Below the pieces are notes generated by a model. It had not been told where the DNA came from. It made no database searches and saw only the letters and a program-made list of their open reading frames with translations. From Alcaligenes faecalis (GTDB taxonomy: Bacteria > Pseudomonadota > Gammaproteobacteria > Burkholderiales > Burkholderiaceae_B), in contig NZ_CP031012.1 in the NCBI RefSeq assembly GCF_009497775.1, forward strand, positions 3,685,235 to 3,749,234: a stretch of DNA of 64,000 bases, given 5' to 3'. Of this stretch, positions 12,001 through 17,613 are shown one piece after another. The position numbers and the translations under genes were made by a program. Every line of letters begins with the position of its first letter. The stretch's first letter is position 1.

Positions 12001-12257
12001 CCATTGCTGGGATCAACCATCCCGCCTTGTGCGCCGGAGACATTGCGTTCCACCGCCCCGCGCGACGCAAACCACGCGCCCGATACGGGTTGGGTTTGTG
12101 CATAAGCTTGCGCACTTAAACCACCTGTGACCAGCAAGGTCGCTATGGCTCGGGCCACCGGCGTCAGGCGGTTTCGGGACTTGTCGCGAGAAGCTCTATC
12201 GACAGGGTTTCTAGGATCAGATGACTTGGAAGACAAACTGCGTAGGCGTGGCGACAT
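1..12257 (-). CDS. Giant two-partner-secretion exoprotein (filamentous haemagglutinin family), C-terminus outside window
   Basis: This is a very large surface or secreted adhesin-type protein exported by the TPS pathway. The frame opens at ATG 12257 and is still open at base 1 (more than 4,085 codons), so the gene is partial at its 3' end. The N-terminus has a basic extension and a hydrophobic segment ending in AQAYAQ, like the extended signal peptides of TPS exoproteins. The TPS (haemagglutination activity) domain follows within about residues 110-330, with the sequence VVNQNGVVFSG standing for the usual NPNG motif. The remainder is repetitive, Gly/Ala/Leu-rich beta-helix-like sequence, and the part near base 1 resembles the DUF3739 region of this family. 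The gene lies 102 bp downstream of the FecR-like gene and is last in the TPS/Ton/signalling locus. A weak Shine-Dalgarno precedes the start. The family call is firm; the ligand is unknown. Confidence 0.9.
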   Translation of the reverse strand, partial: MSPRLRSLSSKSSDPRNPVDRASRDKSRNRLTPVARAIATLLVTGGLSAQAYAQTQPVSGAWFASRGAVERNVSGAQGGMVDPSNGLLNSAARQHAEARQQLARSVENLGRTASAIAAQQAAQKAAREAAAKEAGVPDGYVQGGVWDRDAAGNLHVWTGAERPVHTEDKGQHNVAIKQTDSKAVLNWESFNVGRNTTVQFQQKATDAVLNRVVGADTAPSQIQGAIKGDGTVMVVNQNGVVFSGSSQVNVRNLVTAAATISDKQFTEGLYGKDANTASFTNAQGKIEVQAGAHIGTHASETVNQGGGYVLLLGQEVVNAGSISTPGGQVALAAGENFIIRKGMGTEENVNSTTRGNTVVVQTGAADKAGKVQNTGLIQAATGDITLAGRTIQQDGVLVASTSVHSRGTIHLSNNKNDAQSSVTLGKDSVTAIVLDESAATALDVQREALIKESDKEGDGMRHRRDQSLVQIASGGDVVFDADSLTLATGGQVFVDAAKNSDVRKDAVIDVSGHVGVRVAMEANNVQINIQGNEQRDAPVNREGDNLRSSDVWLDRRNLVFVPAGTNGYEKDRWYTAGGLLEVGGYLGVASHGIGEWSAQGGTVQFSGASVVTRPGSIINLSGGTLDVQSGFVRQSWLRGVDGRLYTVDSAPGDLLYEGLYKGYQQTSARWGQTRSFYNPILAPTQRYEEGYTVGRDAGRLVISTKAADLQGHIESATYQGPRQIQAPVPRLDGYQQSQTAVARRAELILGGWTPVYDKDTQNLRYTPSALIEKVVIGKTSGQDGGDASDAASSSITLDSDWLTKMGLGALRVYASHNVAVNDAFSVALGGEVALHAAQVDVNADVTARAGRIVLGDMVEKWVSSGNGWQPSKIGDVPATHLAHTYIASGVTLDARGLWGNQELDGRDMRYLPYRNGGDIVVRGSADVTVAEHALLDVSSGATYMADGSVQGGKGGNITLAADANPTSGSGMGGKLFFEGEVRGHGVAGGGTLRFQSGNAVILGGTVAGSDGVLQAGEASLADLVTLEGFTVAAGAILPVDFHYTRTHAEAGEVIGGAPKVTQTNPSSWIHLSTAWQLPKPSNENASYTVWLSNGQQLRVDGYSWSVAPTLPPGTVIMEIMNPSSFPTDYVLSPEIFPNGVAIAPAAGVYKAGTVATADLSYAAGTLLRAGTRLTQNVAVDTLLHLDSSQFQKGFGYYEVVGGFGVAVAEGANLTLNMPVMQLDLPAARQLSTGSDPWQAATLWLPPEFSESPEKGVVSQRGGADLTLSSGFLYKKQSVDPSGASLTVGKGAHIAVDSGQSIILQGNGQITVEGALQAAGGKIGIYDLGTSGDDTSHIKGHDGSVWLGSTALLDVSGKALMAVDSQGQRYGKVLDGGRIEIGNKYQPAATAVDTIDSFIVVREGARLLASGSAATVDLPGQGAQTLASNGGVIHLSSFNGLYLDGDMQAKAGGANAVGGTLSLALEAPNYSIAAGPSDRVLVHREMTLVREQQLENLSADLLPGRADAGLQYGHARIGVDRIQSGGFDNLALLANGVLSIENGVDLTMGQSLHLAVPKIALAPGAILGATVKLAAPHVRLAGVTRATRDKYLTPTVQDPSSNSGKMVELPDDSHLLIEAGVLDIGNRVSFGAYGNTVQSTKAEVSRPGFDTVELRAQNDLRFLKHAVGDRTHLLTDGNLVLAAGRIYPGTGVVAEVLAGRHVMRDQWNNSQILFDPERSLRIERIGSGDVLPPYSAFGTLRLQSANIEQGGVLLAPFGQLELGIGVGSGLQSPTALVLRPGSISSVSGADLLMPYGGTVDGLTYNYAGVDAPYAGLGGMLGNLHLKASSVEVQEGALMDLSGGGELTGAGFLPGRGGSTDARLHPLVQSTANGFILPGLSSNPVYAVVPGVQHVVAPLSAENGAGDPMVGRQIHIGSGVPGLAAGTYTLLPSTYALLPGAYRVEINGAASANAALGGTIAMRNGSYSVAARMGIANTGIVDNLPSRVVLTSADTLRQYSQYNETSYAQFGLDWATRDSVPRPQLERDARQLDLIANSLKIAEGVARFAPAEKGRGGTVVLSGPRIEILADGAAPTAGFEGMSVESGMLNRLGAAGISVGGSPSSTFSLQGYGSTRDAWRVSLGNTRSDEIFVRDGAVLEAAQVFLVVGNREKGLTVEQGATINTLGKGAAPWDSTEGYVLEPGQKGVLALSNGWLDVTEPRADDSWGTVGAGFLHIGTCATGANCSGETRLYSEGTITASTNKAFELDESVRYGTRNLVLAMGGINVGGADALAQAAAKGILPSGLTLNQSVLERLLRGDTQMGAPALENLVLTARDAVNFYGDVNLSTIDPATGKSVLERLVLGTPAIYGYGDANTQARIETGTLVWNGATTPAGAMVEGGAGTGSGRLVIDAQQIEFGYGPRSQPDTVGTHERLALGFSTVNLNASERITANHKGSLAVYHSRGAWDEATKDWTYYGGDLNFSTPVFTGQAGSINHIRAGGNIHAVRPEGVDYVQPDAATAAQSLGAELMLDAGRYLNFDSAVLLPSGKLTLTAQGDVMLRDGAQIDMAGRPIRFFDVSKYSWGGDVILNSRSGNVIQDAASLIDLSAQQNRAGKLTALAMDGLLDLRGRISGAASGHYDAGGTLVPFAAGFIEARAQQIADFAGLNARLNEGSLWGGRSFQLRQGDLSIGDELKAREINVSVDNGSLTVVGKVDASGEQAGSIRLAAKRGVTLAGTAVLDASASVLRRDSYGQVIAAPNRAVIELDSGQGRLVLADGMRMNLSVAGTNARYGTVALNAPRLGGATGNDVDIDARGTLNISGAKSIAVNAFYQYDDAEPGTDLSVDGRSYQRIDQDYLRQKHQDSETFINKALANQALMQGKLAGLRAYGDEFHLRPGVEIVSNAAINPDGDLHVDGDIDLSSFRYASVNPHSQKNSQYGSGEAGALVLRAAGDLAIFGSVTDGFDTSVLGVTSDDDSWVLPAGRMPFGGDLVIPHGGMATLDTGTQFAAGRTLNYDVPVGAMTLPRDTVIPGLMSLAQNLSLPAGTILSAAVLDASGQVLYAAGTVLKEPVVLQATMQLSAGFRLPEDVQIAATWWPKGVSLPVAMKLSQPVALNKGALVPSETDVILPGGVAMIDLRPRATDDTQGRTLALAPMLAAGSQSWDIRLVAGADTRAADSRLTQVDSTHRLMLADTHFGLGVKSLPVPGTGLPAVYGWGDVSRFEELVTLLSGGYWLSFVPVEGQPVTQEQVDELLLWGMIGADVTELNIYGMGEMATELSPATPPEMEDVKYAAREQLFSVLRTGVGDLDLVSGGDIEMNSLYGVYTAGTPSASMGEAYNQARGKLFDGTILRAEGKRFESLVDGGANSLYQAWYPENGGNVLLRAQGSVKGDLVGNNSARNDQGYTFYNTRQQIASTAVGSWLWRQGTGSAVSAQEGVPGAWWINFGTYVAGAANGAYDAYESWLASNEPFLTGFVGVGTLGGGNLTVEAGADAGMLDQRGIRSTWNQQAHTPRSQGLHLVVGSTGRVTQGGELVQTGGGDLVLRLGGTLNPNPEVRLNEYDLNSTFVNLRGATALDAGAIGGIKLSFGGTDQMDTRPGNIYAAGGGPATGGPILVLGDSAVRMQTRGDLVLGSVVDPGRTTLLHSTPFSVDGQHYDGNGWSWFSLWTPATGVDMLSAGGNLTPTTAWDERNSYEDTRWSDPGRNQSHNGDGSFYPSILRAAAANGSILYGASASGASVSVAAGGLLRYGFGTVLAPSPMGEQFVNATGRGELQLLARGSIQGAGYVFSASTADPAAMPSPLRPGFVGLMSETGGGEFGQNPSIIHNVDLAAMRLNDWFTVTSKAVTSYAGGRQNTGSLFVFGTPVNVATAASQRQPARYYAVNGDIVGLRVGQEVLLGYPPGSQGSRMEGSVLVAIRAGRDITDSGTRLGQKDAVAGSRSSTASTRGNLITHAWADDISIVEAGRDVRNSSFYILGPGLLDVSAGRHVYLADKGEIKSLGPLAMSGSDSRGGGASISVSAGMGEGAHWDDFAARYLNPDNQADLELPFADQQGKALYVYSGGLTLAQWLQSEFNYAGDEAGAQDFLEQKQTELDLVRDQALA

Positions 12258-12345
12258 TGCTTGAGGTTCCCGGCTTAAGACTGGAGGGATTTCGTATCCA
12301 TATCTACAAGACTGGTTCTGGCGAGAAATCAATCATGCCTATTTT

Positions 12346-12360
12346 GTTACTTTATGTAAC
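12346..12360. promoter_or_regulatory. Perfect palindrome GTTAC-N5-GTAAC in front of the exoprotein gene
   Basis: A 5-bp inverted repeat with a 5-bp spacer sits at the end of the anti-sigma gene, about 90 bp upstream of the exoprotein start. It lies in the only non-coding gap large enough to hold a separate promoter for the exoprotein. A role as operator or promoter element is inference. Confidence 0.3.
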
Positions 12361-13337
12361 TAAGCCTGCCTTACCAGAGCAATGCCGCCCGCCAACTCCT
12401 GCACCCGTATGCCGGACATGGCACGCAGCATGTCCAAGGCCAAATCCATATCGCTGATGGACAGGCTCAAATACACCGGGCGGCTCTTCAAGCTGTCGCT
12501 ATAAACCACGATCTTGCCAGGCCGATAGCGGTTCAGTTCTTCAACCACATCAGCCAGGGGCTGGCCTTCAAAAGCCAGATAGCCTCGCCGCCAGGAGCTG
12601 ACCTGATCCAGATTGGGACGCTGCACCGCGTGGATGCGTTCATAGTCGTAAACCGTTTGCTGGCCTGCCTGCAAAGTGACAGTCTGATTGGCTTGCACCA
12701 CCACCTGTCCTTGCAAGCACGTCACCGTCACGTTCTTGCCGGTGTAGCGCACATTGAACTGCGCCTGTTGCGCTTGCATGCGCCCTGGACCGGCCTGGAC
12801 CTGGAGATGGCTAGTGACCCCATCCAGCACGCGAATTTCCACTTCGCCTTCAACCAGCTCTATGCCTGCGCCTTGCGCGGTATCACGGCGATTGATGCAG
12901 GTCTGCGTGTTCATCTGAATGGCCACCGCCTGACCGATCTGGATTTCACGCTGCTCGCCCACGCCGGTACGAAAGTCCGACGTCAGCTCCGTGAAGGACG
13001 GCCACAAGCCCCAAGGGGGATGGACGACCGCCACCACCGCCAAGGCCGAGGCAGCAAACGCTCCGCCCATAAAGGCACGCCGTGCCGTAAAGACTGGTTG
13101 AGCAGCCGGCGCTTTCCACTCCGGCAGCAGGTGTCTGGCTGCCTGCAAACCCGGCGTCACCGTGTCCATCGTCACCGTCACTTCCTGCCAGGCCGCACGA
13201 TGCTCGGGACTTTGCTCCAGCCATTGCTGAAAACTCTGGGCATCAGATTGCCGGGCGCTGCCCGAATGCAGGCGCACCCACCATTGATTGGCCTGGCTGC
13301 GGGCGGCTTCGGATAGGGGGGAGGAAGAGAGACTCAT
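12360..13337 (-). CDS. FecR-family anti-sigma factor / sigma regulator
   Basis: This is an inner-membrane regulator of the adjacent ECF sigma factor (325 aa). The N-terminal cytoplasmic part (about residues 8-60) matches the DUF4880 region, with the Trp-rich NQWWVRLHSG and WLEQSPEHRAAW motifs. A single membrane segment follows near residues 88-108. The periplasmic FecR domain covers about 120-220, and the C-terminal part (LADVVEELNRY, about 260-325) resembles the STN-like tail of FecR proteins. Family members hold the sigma factor until a signal from an outer-membrane or periplasmic STN partner leads to their proteolysis. The gene starts 11 bp after the sigma gene ends. The likely partner is the STN protein at 13907-14638. 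Similar in role to P. aeruginosa VreR by context only. Confidence 0.88.
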   Translation of the reverse strand: MSLSSSPLSEAARSQANQWWVRLHSGSARQSDAQSFQQWLEQSPEHRAAWQEVTVTMDTVTPGLQAARHLLPEWKAPAAQPVFTARRAFMGGAFAASALAVVAVVHPPWGLWPSFTELTSDFRTGVGEQREIQIGQAVAIQMNTQTCINRRDTAQGAGIELVEGEVEIRVLDGVTSHLQVQAGPGRMQAQQAQFNVRYTGKNVTVTCLQGQVVVQANQTVTLQAGQQTVYDYERIHAVQRPNLDQVSSWRRGYLAFEGQPLADVVEELNRYRPGKIVVYSDSLKSRPVYLSLSISDMDLALDMLRAMSGIRVQELAGGIALVRQA

Positions 13338-13348
13338 GGGAGCAAATA

Positions 13349-13903
13349 CTAGGCGTCAGTCAGACTATCGGAGACGCTGACACCCACAGCATCGTTAAAT
13401 TGTTCCGCGCAACGCAGACGCAAATAATCCAGCGCGCGCATCATTTCCTTGTTCACCAAGGAAACCGAAATATTGTACTGTTTGGCGATCTGGGCATAGG
13501 TCAAACCATCCACCCGCGAGGCCATCAAAATCGTGCGCTGACGAATGGGCATGTCCTGCAACACCGCCAGCAATTGCGCCGTCGTCAGGCGCGCCCAGGC
13601 ACAGCGTTGGGTATCGTAAGTGTCGTCGGCAATATGGCTCAAAGCGTCCAGATCCATGGCAGTCAGCAAGCTGTTGCGCTGTTTGTAGGAATCAATGGCG
13701 ATATGGGTGGCCATGCGCAGCAAATAAGCTTCGTCGTTATTCACGGACACGCCATTACCCACGCCCCCGATTCGTATCCAGGTTTCCTGCAAGGCATCCG
13801 CCGCATCTTCACGCGAACCTATCGTGCGTTCCAGCCGCCGACGCAAATGCGTGTAACGGGCGATCAGGCTTTGACGCAAACGACTACGCAGGGCTTCGGA
13901 CAT
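13349..13903 (-). CDS. ECF (FecI-like) RNA polymerase sigma factor
   Basis: This 184-aa extracytoplasmic-function sigma factor has region 2 at about residues 12-80 (DAADALQETWIRI, YLLRMATHIAID) and region 4 at about 105-170 (LQDMPIRQRTILMASRVDG, then the helix-turn-helix YAQIAKQYNISVSLV). It directs transcription of target genes when released from the FecR-like protein encoded immediately downstream. A good Shine-Dalgarno (GGGAGG) precedes ATG 13903. The gene starts 3 bp after the STN-TonB_C gene ends. Its place just upstream of the exoprotein suggests that the TPS genes are its targets, as reported for VreI and the Pdt/Hxc region of P. aeruginosa (from memory). The target promoters were not identified. 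Confidence 0.92.
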   Translation of the reverse strand: MSEALRSRLRQSLIARYTHLRRRLERTIGSREDAADALQETWIRIGGVGNGVSVNNDEAYLLRMATHIAIDSYKQRNSLLTAMDLDALSHIADDTYDTQRCAWARLTTAQLLAVLQDMPIRQRTILMASRVDGLTYAQIAKQYNISVSLVNKEMMRALDYLRLRCAEQFNDAVGVSVSDSLTDA

Positions 13904-13906
13904 GGG

Positions 13907-14638
13907 CTACCTCCCCGCCTGCAAGGGGCAGTCATCACGCACATGGCCCGAGACGGGGGCCAGCAGCAGAACCAGAGGTTGCGGCAGGCTGGCATCCGGG
14001 GCCACGCCCATGGACAAATTACCCAGCACACGGCTGATGGCGTCGTCGCGTGTTGTCTTGCCGGTGCTGCCCAGCAAATGCACGCGCTCTACCTGCCCGT
14101 CCGGGTTCAGCCACAGCTGCATAGCCAGACGGTAGCTGCCAGGTCTGGTCTGCGGCGAACGGCACAGAGCATTGCGCACCGCCTGCTGCACGCGCGTGAC
14201 GTAGGCACTGTAATCATGCGCCCCATCCCGAACACCGGAAATATGGTTCAAGTTCAAGGGACGCTGCCCGGCACTGGCCCGGCCCGGTTTGCTATCGGGC
14301 AAGCGAATCACAATCGAGCGGTTATCCACGTAATAGGCCTGCAAGCCCGAGCCGTCCAGCAAGGTGGACAAGGCTTGCTTGCGCGTCATGTCGCCGCGTA
14401 CGGCTGGCATGGGTCGCTGCGGGTCGGCACCGTCCAGCAGCACAGAGAGGTCAGAGCGTTGTCCATACGCTCCCAAGGCCTGCGCCAAAGGCTGGGCCGG
14501 GATGTCGAAAGACAAGCGTTCCGAAGAATTTAGCAGGGTGTCAGCATCAGACCGGGCAACTGCGAAACTTGCACAGGCAAATAACAAGAAAGCGCCGAGT
14601 AACACCGCCACACTGATCGCCACCTGAGTCATGGTCAT
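13907..14638 (-). CDS. Barrel-less signalling protein: STN domain fused to a TonB C-terminal-like domain (VreA-like)
   Basis: The protein (243 aa from ATG 14638) has an N-terminal membrane segment (about residues 6-28). An STN (secretin/TonB short N-terminal) domain follows at about 41-113 (LSFDIPAQPLAQALGAYGQ, then MTRKQALSTLLDGSG). The C-terminal domain at about 138-228 aligns by eye with the C-terminal domain of the TonB at 19376-20095 (YSAYV against YSQYL, then LQLWL-type strands and an NPDG turn). Classical signalling receptors carry STN on a 700-residue outer-membrane barrel; no barrel is present here. This matches what I recall of P. aeruginosa VreA. ACAS around residue 22 is a weak lipobox, so it may be a lipoprotein or a signal-anchored protein. 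It lies directly upstream of the sigma and anti-sigma genes, so it probably passes a periplasmic signal to the FecR-like protein. Confidence 0.8.
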   Translation of the reverse strand: MTMTQVAISVAVLLGAFLLFACASFAVARSDADTLLNSSERLSFDIPAQPLAQALGAYGQRSDLSVLLDGADPQRPMPAVRGDMTRKQALSTLLDGSGLQAYYVDNRSIVIRLPDSKPGRASAGQRPLNLNHISGVRDGAHDYSAYVTRVQQAVRNALCRSPQTRPGSYRLAMQLWLNPDGQVERVHLLGSTGKTTRDDAISRVLGNLSMGVAPDASLPQPLVLLLAPVSGHVRDDCPLQAGR

Positions 14639-14753
14639 GCGCACGTTAATAGGTCTAGCCGCGGCGTCGGACAGTGAAACGAAAAGGGGTGAGGCGAGGC
14701 GATTGTAGAAGTCCCCAATGACAACATAGTGACAGTCCAATCCCGCTGTTTTC

Positions 14754-15224
14754 TTAGCGCAAAACCAGCCAGGGCGTGGTGCCCTGCAGGTGTTCGCGCA
14801 TCTGCTCCAGACTGCGTTCCAGCGTCTGGGCATCCCGGCGGTAAATGTGAATCAAGGGAAACAGAGGCGAGCGTGTGTCGATCAGATACTGGTTCGCCCC
14901 ATTCAAGGCCGGTACGCAAAGCACGGGCTTGTCGGCCAGCAAACGCCAGCGCAAGGCCAGCTCGCGTGTTTCTTTCAGATTGAAATGCCAGTGGCGCGAG
15001 ACTTGCGCCCGGCGTATCAAATGCTGGCTGACCCCGACCGACAGCAAGGCTTCGTGGGCGGGGATCAGATCAGGATGCGGCAGGCAGTGACGCAGCAAAT
15101 AGGCACATACCGCTGCCAACGGCGAGGCATGGTAGATGGCGATGGAGGAGGTTTTGGCACTGAACCACGGCGTGGCTTCATGCTGCTTTTCCCAATGCGT
15201 ACTGCTGATCCGCCACAATCGCAT
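14754..15224 (-). CDS. Small RES-domain-like protein with altered active site
   Basis: This 156-aa protein starts at ATG 15224, chosen because AAGGAGG lies just upstream; a longer open frame would translate a heptamer repeat. It has the outline of the RES family (NAD-degrading toxins): an N-terminal LWRIS, a strand-helix segment SSIAIYHASPLAAVCAYLLRH where RES proteins have YTS...LATLELLVH, and a C-terminal VLCVPALNGANQYLID resembling the VPS...NYLLNP motif. The glutamate expected in the central helix is missing (AVCAYLLRH), so NAD hydrolysis is doubtful. No Xre-type antitoxin gene is adjacent, whereas RES toxins normally sit beside one. It is embedded in the TPS/Ton operon, so a role there is more likely than a toxin role. 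The family assignment is by eye and tentative. Confidence 0.55.
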   Translation of the reverse strand: MRLWRISSTHWEKQHEATPWFSAKTSSIAIYHASPLAAVCAYLLRHCLPHPDLIPAHEALLSVGVSQHLIRRAQVSRHWHFNLKETRELALRWRLLADKPVLCVPALNGANQYLIDTRSPLFPLIHIYRRDAQTLERSLEQMREHLQGTTPWLVLR

Positions 15225-15254
15225 GCCATCCTCCTTCACCTGCCCTGCCCCTTG

Positions 15255-15289
15255 GCCTGCTGCCTGCTGCCTGCTGCCTGCTGCCTGCA
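15255..15289. repeat. Tandem heptamer repeat GCCTGCT x5
   Basis: Five head-to-tail copies of GCCTGCT (the last ends in A) lie in the 111-bp gap between the PpiC-type gene and the RES-like gene, just upstream of the RES-like Shine-Dalgarno. Two further copies of the same unit occur at 41097-41110. Confidence 0.85.
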
Positions 15290-15335
15290 ACATTCTGCTT
15301 GATGCCTCATCCCGCATCAGCCAATAAGCCCAAGA

Positions 15336-16316
15336 CTATTGAGTCTGCTGCAACAACTGACTCAAGACCTTGCCATCCACAGTCACCGTATCGGCATCGA
15401 GCATGCCTGCCACGTAAGCCTGAGTCGCTTCCTGCTGTCGCTGACGACGCAAGGCATCACGTAGCGCCGGTTTCACTTCCTCCAGCGAACGCACACTGGC
15501 CGGGCGCAAATCCGTCACTTGCAGAATATGCACGCCATCGGCCTGCACAATCGGATCGCTAAGCTGCCCCGGCTCCAGCTTGGACACCGTGGCACGCAGG
15601 GCAGGCACCAGCTGGCTCATCGGTAAAAAGCCATTGTCGCCACCGCGCTCGGCACTGATTTTCTCGTCCGAATGCTCTTTGGCCAAAGCAGCAAAATCCG
15701 CCTTGCCTTCGCGCATTTGCTTGACCCAGGCATCTGCCCGTTTCTTCGCTTGCACCAAAGCCTGTTCGTCCTTGTCCGGCACGCTTAAAAAGATCTGGCT
15801 CAAGCGGTACATGGCCGGCACCTGGAACTGATCCTGATTGGCCTGATACGCCGTTTGCAGATCCTGCTCGGACGGGTAATCCGCCGCCGGCTCGGACACG
15901 GATTGCAGATAGCTGCGCAAGATCACCTGATTCTGCGCTTCTTCAATAGCACTGCGTATCTCGGCCTTTTTGTCCCATTCCTGGGCCTTGGCCTGCTCTA
16001 CCACGGCCTTCTCGGCCAGGCGGCTGCGCAGCCACTGCTCCAGCACCACGCGGTCATTACGCATGGCTTCACGCTGGGCAGCGGGCAAGACCTGCAGGAA
16101 CTGCTGCAATTCCTCCTGGCTGACCACCACTTGCCCCAGCGTGGCGACCGCAGGCGTAACAGCGCTGCTTTTTACCGTTGATGCCGGAGCGCTGCTTTGC
16201 TGCCCGGCAGCTTGCGGCTGCTGGGCCTGGGCATCACCATTTTTTCCACAACCCACCAGCAAGGCCGACAGGCTCATGGCCAGCACACTTTGCAGCAGGA
16301 ATTTGGGGTGCGTCAT
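15336..16316 (-). CDS. PpiC/parvulin-type peptidyl-prolyl isomerase, lipoprotein
   Basis: This periplasmic folding factor (326 aa from ATG 16316) has a signal peptide ending in the lipobox LLVGC, so it is probably membrane-anchored by a lipid. A SurA/PpiD-like helical region (about residues 55-150) comes before a parvulin rotamase domain (about 155-255: YRLSQIFLS, then VKQMREGKADFAALAKEHS and DNGFLPMSQLVPAL). Such enzymes catalyse proline cis-trans isomerisation and chaperone outer-membrane and secreted proteins. Here it may keep the giant exoprotein or the TPS transporter competent in the periplasm. It follows the YbjN-like gene closely. TTG at 16334 and ATG at 16319 are alternative starts; 16316 best fits the AGGTGA Shine-Dalgarno. 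Confidence 0.88.
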   Translation of the reverse strand: MTHPKFLLQSVLAMSLSALLVGCGKNGDAQAQQPQAAGQQSSAPASTVKSSAVTPAVATLGQVVVSQEELQQFLQVLPAAQREAMRNDRVVLEQWLRSRLAEKAVVEQAKAQEWDKKAEIRSAIEEAQNQVILRSYLQSVSEPAADYPSEQDLQTAYQANQDQFQVPAMYRLSQIFLSVPDKDEQALVQAKKRADAWVKQMREGKADFAALAKEHSDEKISAERGGDNGFLPMSQLVPALRATVSKLEPGQLSDPIVQADGVHILQVTDLRPASVRSLEEVKPALRDALRRQRQQEATQAYVAGMLDADTVTVDGKVLSQLLQQTQ

Positions 16317-16330
16317 CATGCTCACCTGAC

Positions 16331-16864
16331 TCAAGCCTGTGCCGCTTCAGTGTGTTCAGCGTCGGTGGGTTCAGCCGTCACTTGTGCAGCTTCTTGCTGA
16401 GCAGCGACCGCCTCACCCTTGTCTGCGCTATTGGCTTCGTTGTTGGCCGCCGCATGCTGACGCAGGAACAGCAAGAACTCCTGCAACAAGCGGTCCCACA
16501 ATTCAGCGGTGGCCTGCAGATAGCTCGGGGCCACACCACCGGCCACAATCACGTCCATTTCCAGCACCAGAAACTCGCCTTGCACGGCCAGGCGAGCAAA
16601 GCGCTTGCCAATATTCCAGGCCGATTCAATCCCGGCAGGCATCTGGCCTTGAACGCGCAAGGCGCAGCTCAGGGTGTAGTCCAGTGCCTGATCCGCTTCA
16701 TGCGCAGGATTGCCCAGGCGCACAGCAAAACCAATGCCTTGCGATGCCGACAAGAGCTGACGGTTACCGGCCTGCTCGGACTCGGTCACGCGATAGCCCA
16801 TTTGCTGCAACAGCTCCTGCAATTGCTTCAAGGAGACGGATTGGATGGTTTGGGAGTCAGTCAT
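16331..16864 (-). CDS. YbjN-like / bacterial sensory transduction-type protein of unknown function
   Basis: This 177-aa protein has no signal peptide. Residues about 10-145 have the pattern of YbjN-type (type III secretion chaperone-like fold) proteins: LQELLQQMGYRVTES, a central strand region, AWNIGKRFARLAV and LEMDVIVAGGVAPSYL. The C-terminal 35 residues are Ala/Glu/Gln-rich and probably disordered. Its stop lies just upstream of the isomerase start. In this operon a cytoplasmic chaperone or adaptor role is possible but unproved. The fold assignment is by eye and only moderately sure. Confidence 0.6.
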   Translation of the reverse strand: MTDSQTIQSVSLKQLQELLQQMGYRVTESEQAGNRQLLSASQGIGFAVRLGNPAHEADQALDYTLSCALRVQGQMPAGIESAWNIGKRFARLAVQGEFLVLEMDVIVAGGVAPSYLQATAELWDRLLQEFLLFLRQHAAANNEANSADKGEAVAAQQEAAQVTAEPTDAEHTEAAQA

Positions 16865-16896
16865 ACATATTCCTTGTGGGTATCAATCAATAAGGC

Positions 16897-17610
16897 TCAG
16901 GGCGCGACGGACTGTTGTTCCGGCGTCGTGGCACCGGGCGTATACAGGCCGTCGTAGAGCTTGTCGCCCAGCGCCTGGGCATGCTCGTCAAACTTCACCC
17001 GCGCCGAGCCTGCCAGCGGTTGTCGGATCTTGAGCAAATCGCCCGTGCTGAACTGCTCATACGCCGCCAGGATTTCTTTCCCGGCTGCATACAGCTCCTT
17101 GTTTTTTGCCGTACACAGCGCCAACTCCTCTTCGCGCTGGGCCAGACTGGACGCCAGGCTGGCACGCTGCGTTTCAGTGGCACGAGCTTGCACCTGCAAG
17201 GTTTCAAACTCGTTACGTGCACGGCCTAATTGCGATTGCGCGGCCGCCACTTGCTGACGCGCAGAGGTCTTGATGCCCTCCTGCTCGTCTTTCAGGCTTT
17301 GCGCCTGCTGGCTGGCCTTGTCCAAACGGGCCTTGAGCTGCTCGACTTCTTTGCGGGCTGCATCACGCTCGGTTTCTGCGGCCGTTTTCGCCGCCGTCAA
17401 CTGCGCTTGCTGGCTTTGCAACTGCTGCAATTGCTGGGTACTGGAGCGCAGCTGCGTGCGCAGCCGCTCCTCCATATCCGATTTTTGTGCCATGGCTGAG
17501 CCAGCCCAGGGGCCCAAACCCGCCAGCAATACTGCACACAGCGTCATGGCAAAAGGCTTGCACCCGCTTGGCTGTACACGCTGCTTCCAGGATGAATTCA
17601 ATATCTTCAT
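16897..17610 (-). CDS. Periplasmic coiled-coil protein of unknown function
   Basis: The product (237 aa) has a signal peptide ending in SAMAQ near residue 42. A long predicted coiled coil follows (about residues 45-165), rich in Gln, Ala, Glu and Lys (RSSTQQLQQLQSQQAQL, ERDAARKEVEQLKARLDKA). A compact C-terminal segment includes one Cys. Database entries for similar coiled coils are often mislabelled as DNA-repair proteins; nothing here supports that. It starts 3 bp upstream of the end of the porin gene's coding region, so the two are translationally close. A scaffold between the inner-membrane Ton motor and the outer membrane is a reasonable guess. Confidence 0.75.
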   Translation of the reverse strand: MKILNSSWKQRVQPSGCKPFAMTLCAVLLAGLGPWAGSAMAQKSDMEERLRTQLRSSTQQLQQLQSQQAQLTAAKTAAETERDAARKEVEQLKARLDKASQQAQSLKDEQEGIKTSARQQVAAAQSQLGRARNEFETLQVQARATETQRASLASSLAQREEELALCTAKNKELYAAGKEILAAYEQFSTGDLLKIRQPLAGSARVKFDEHAQALGDKLYDGLYTPGATTPEQQSVAP

Positions 17611-17613
17611 GGC

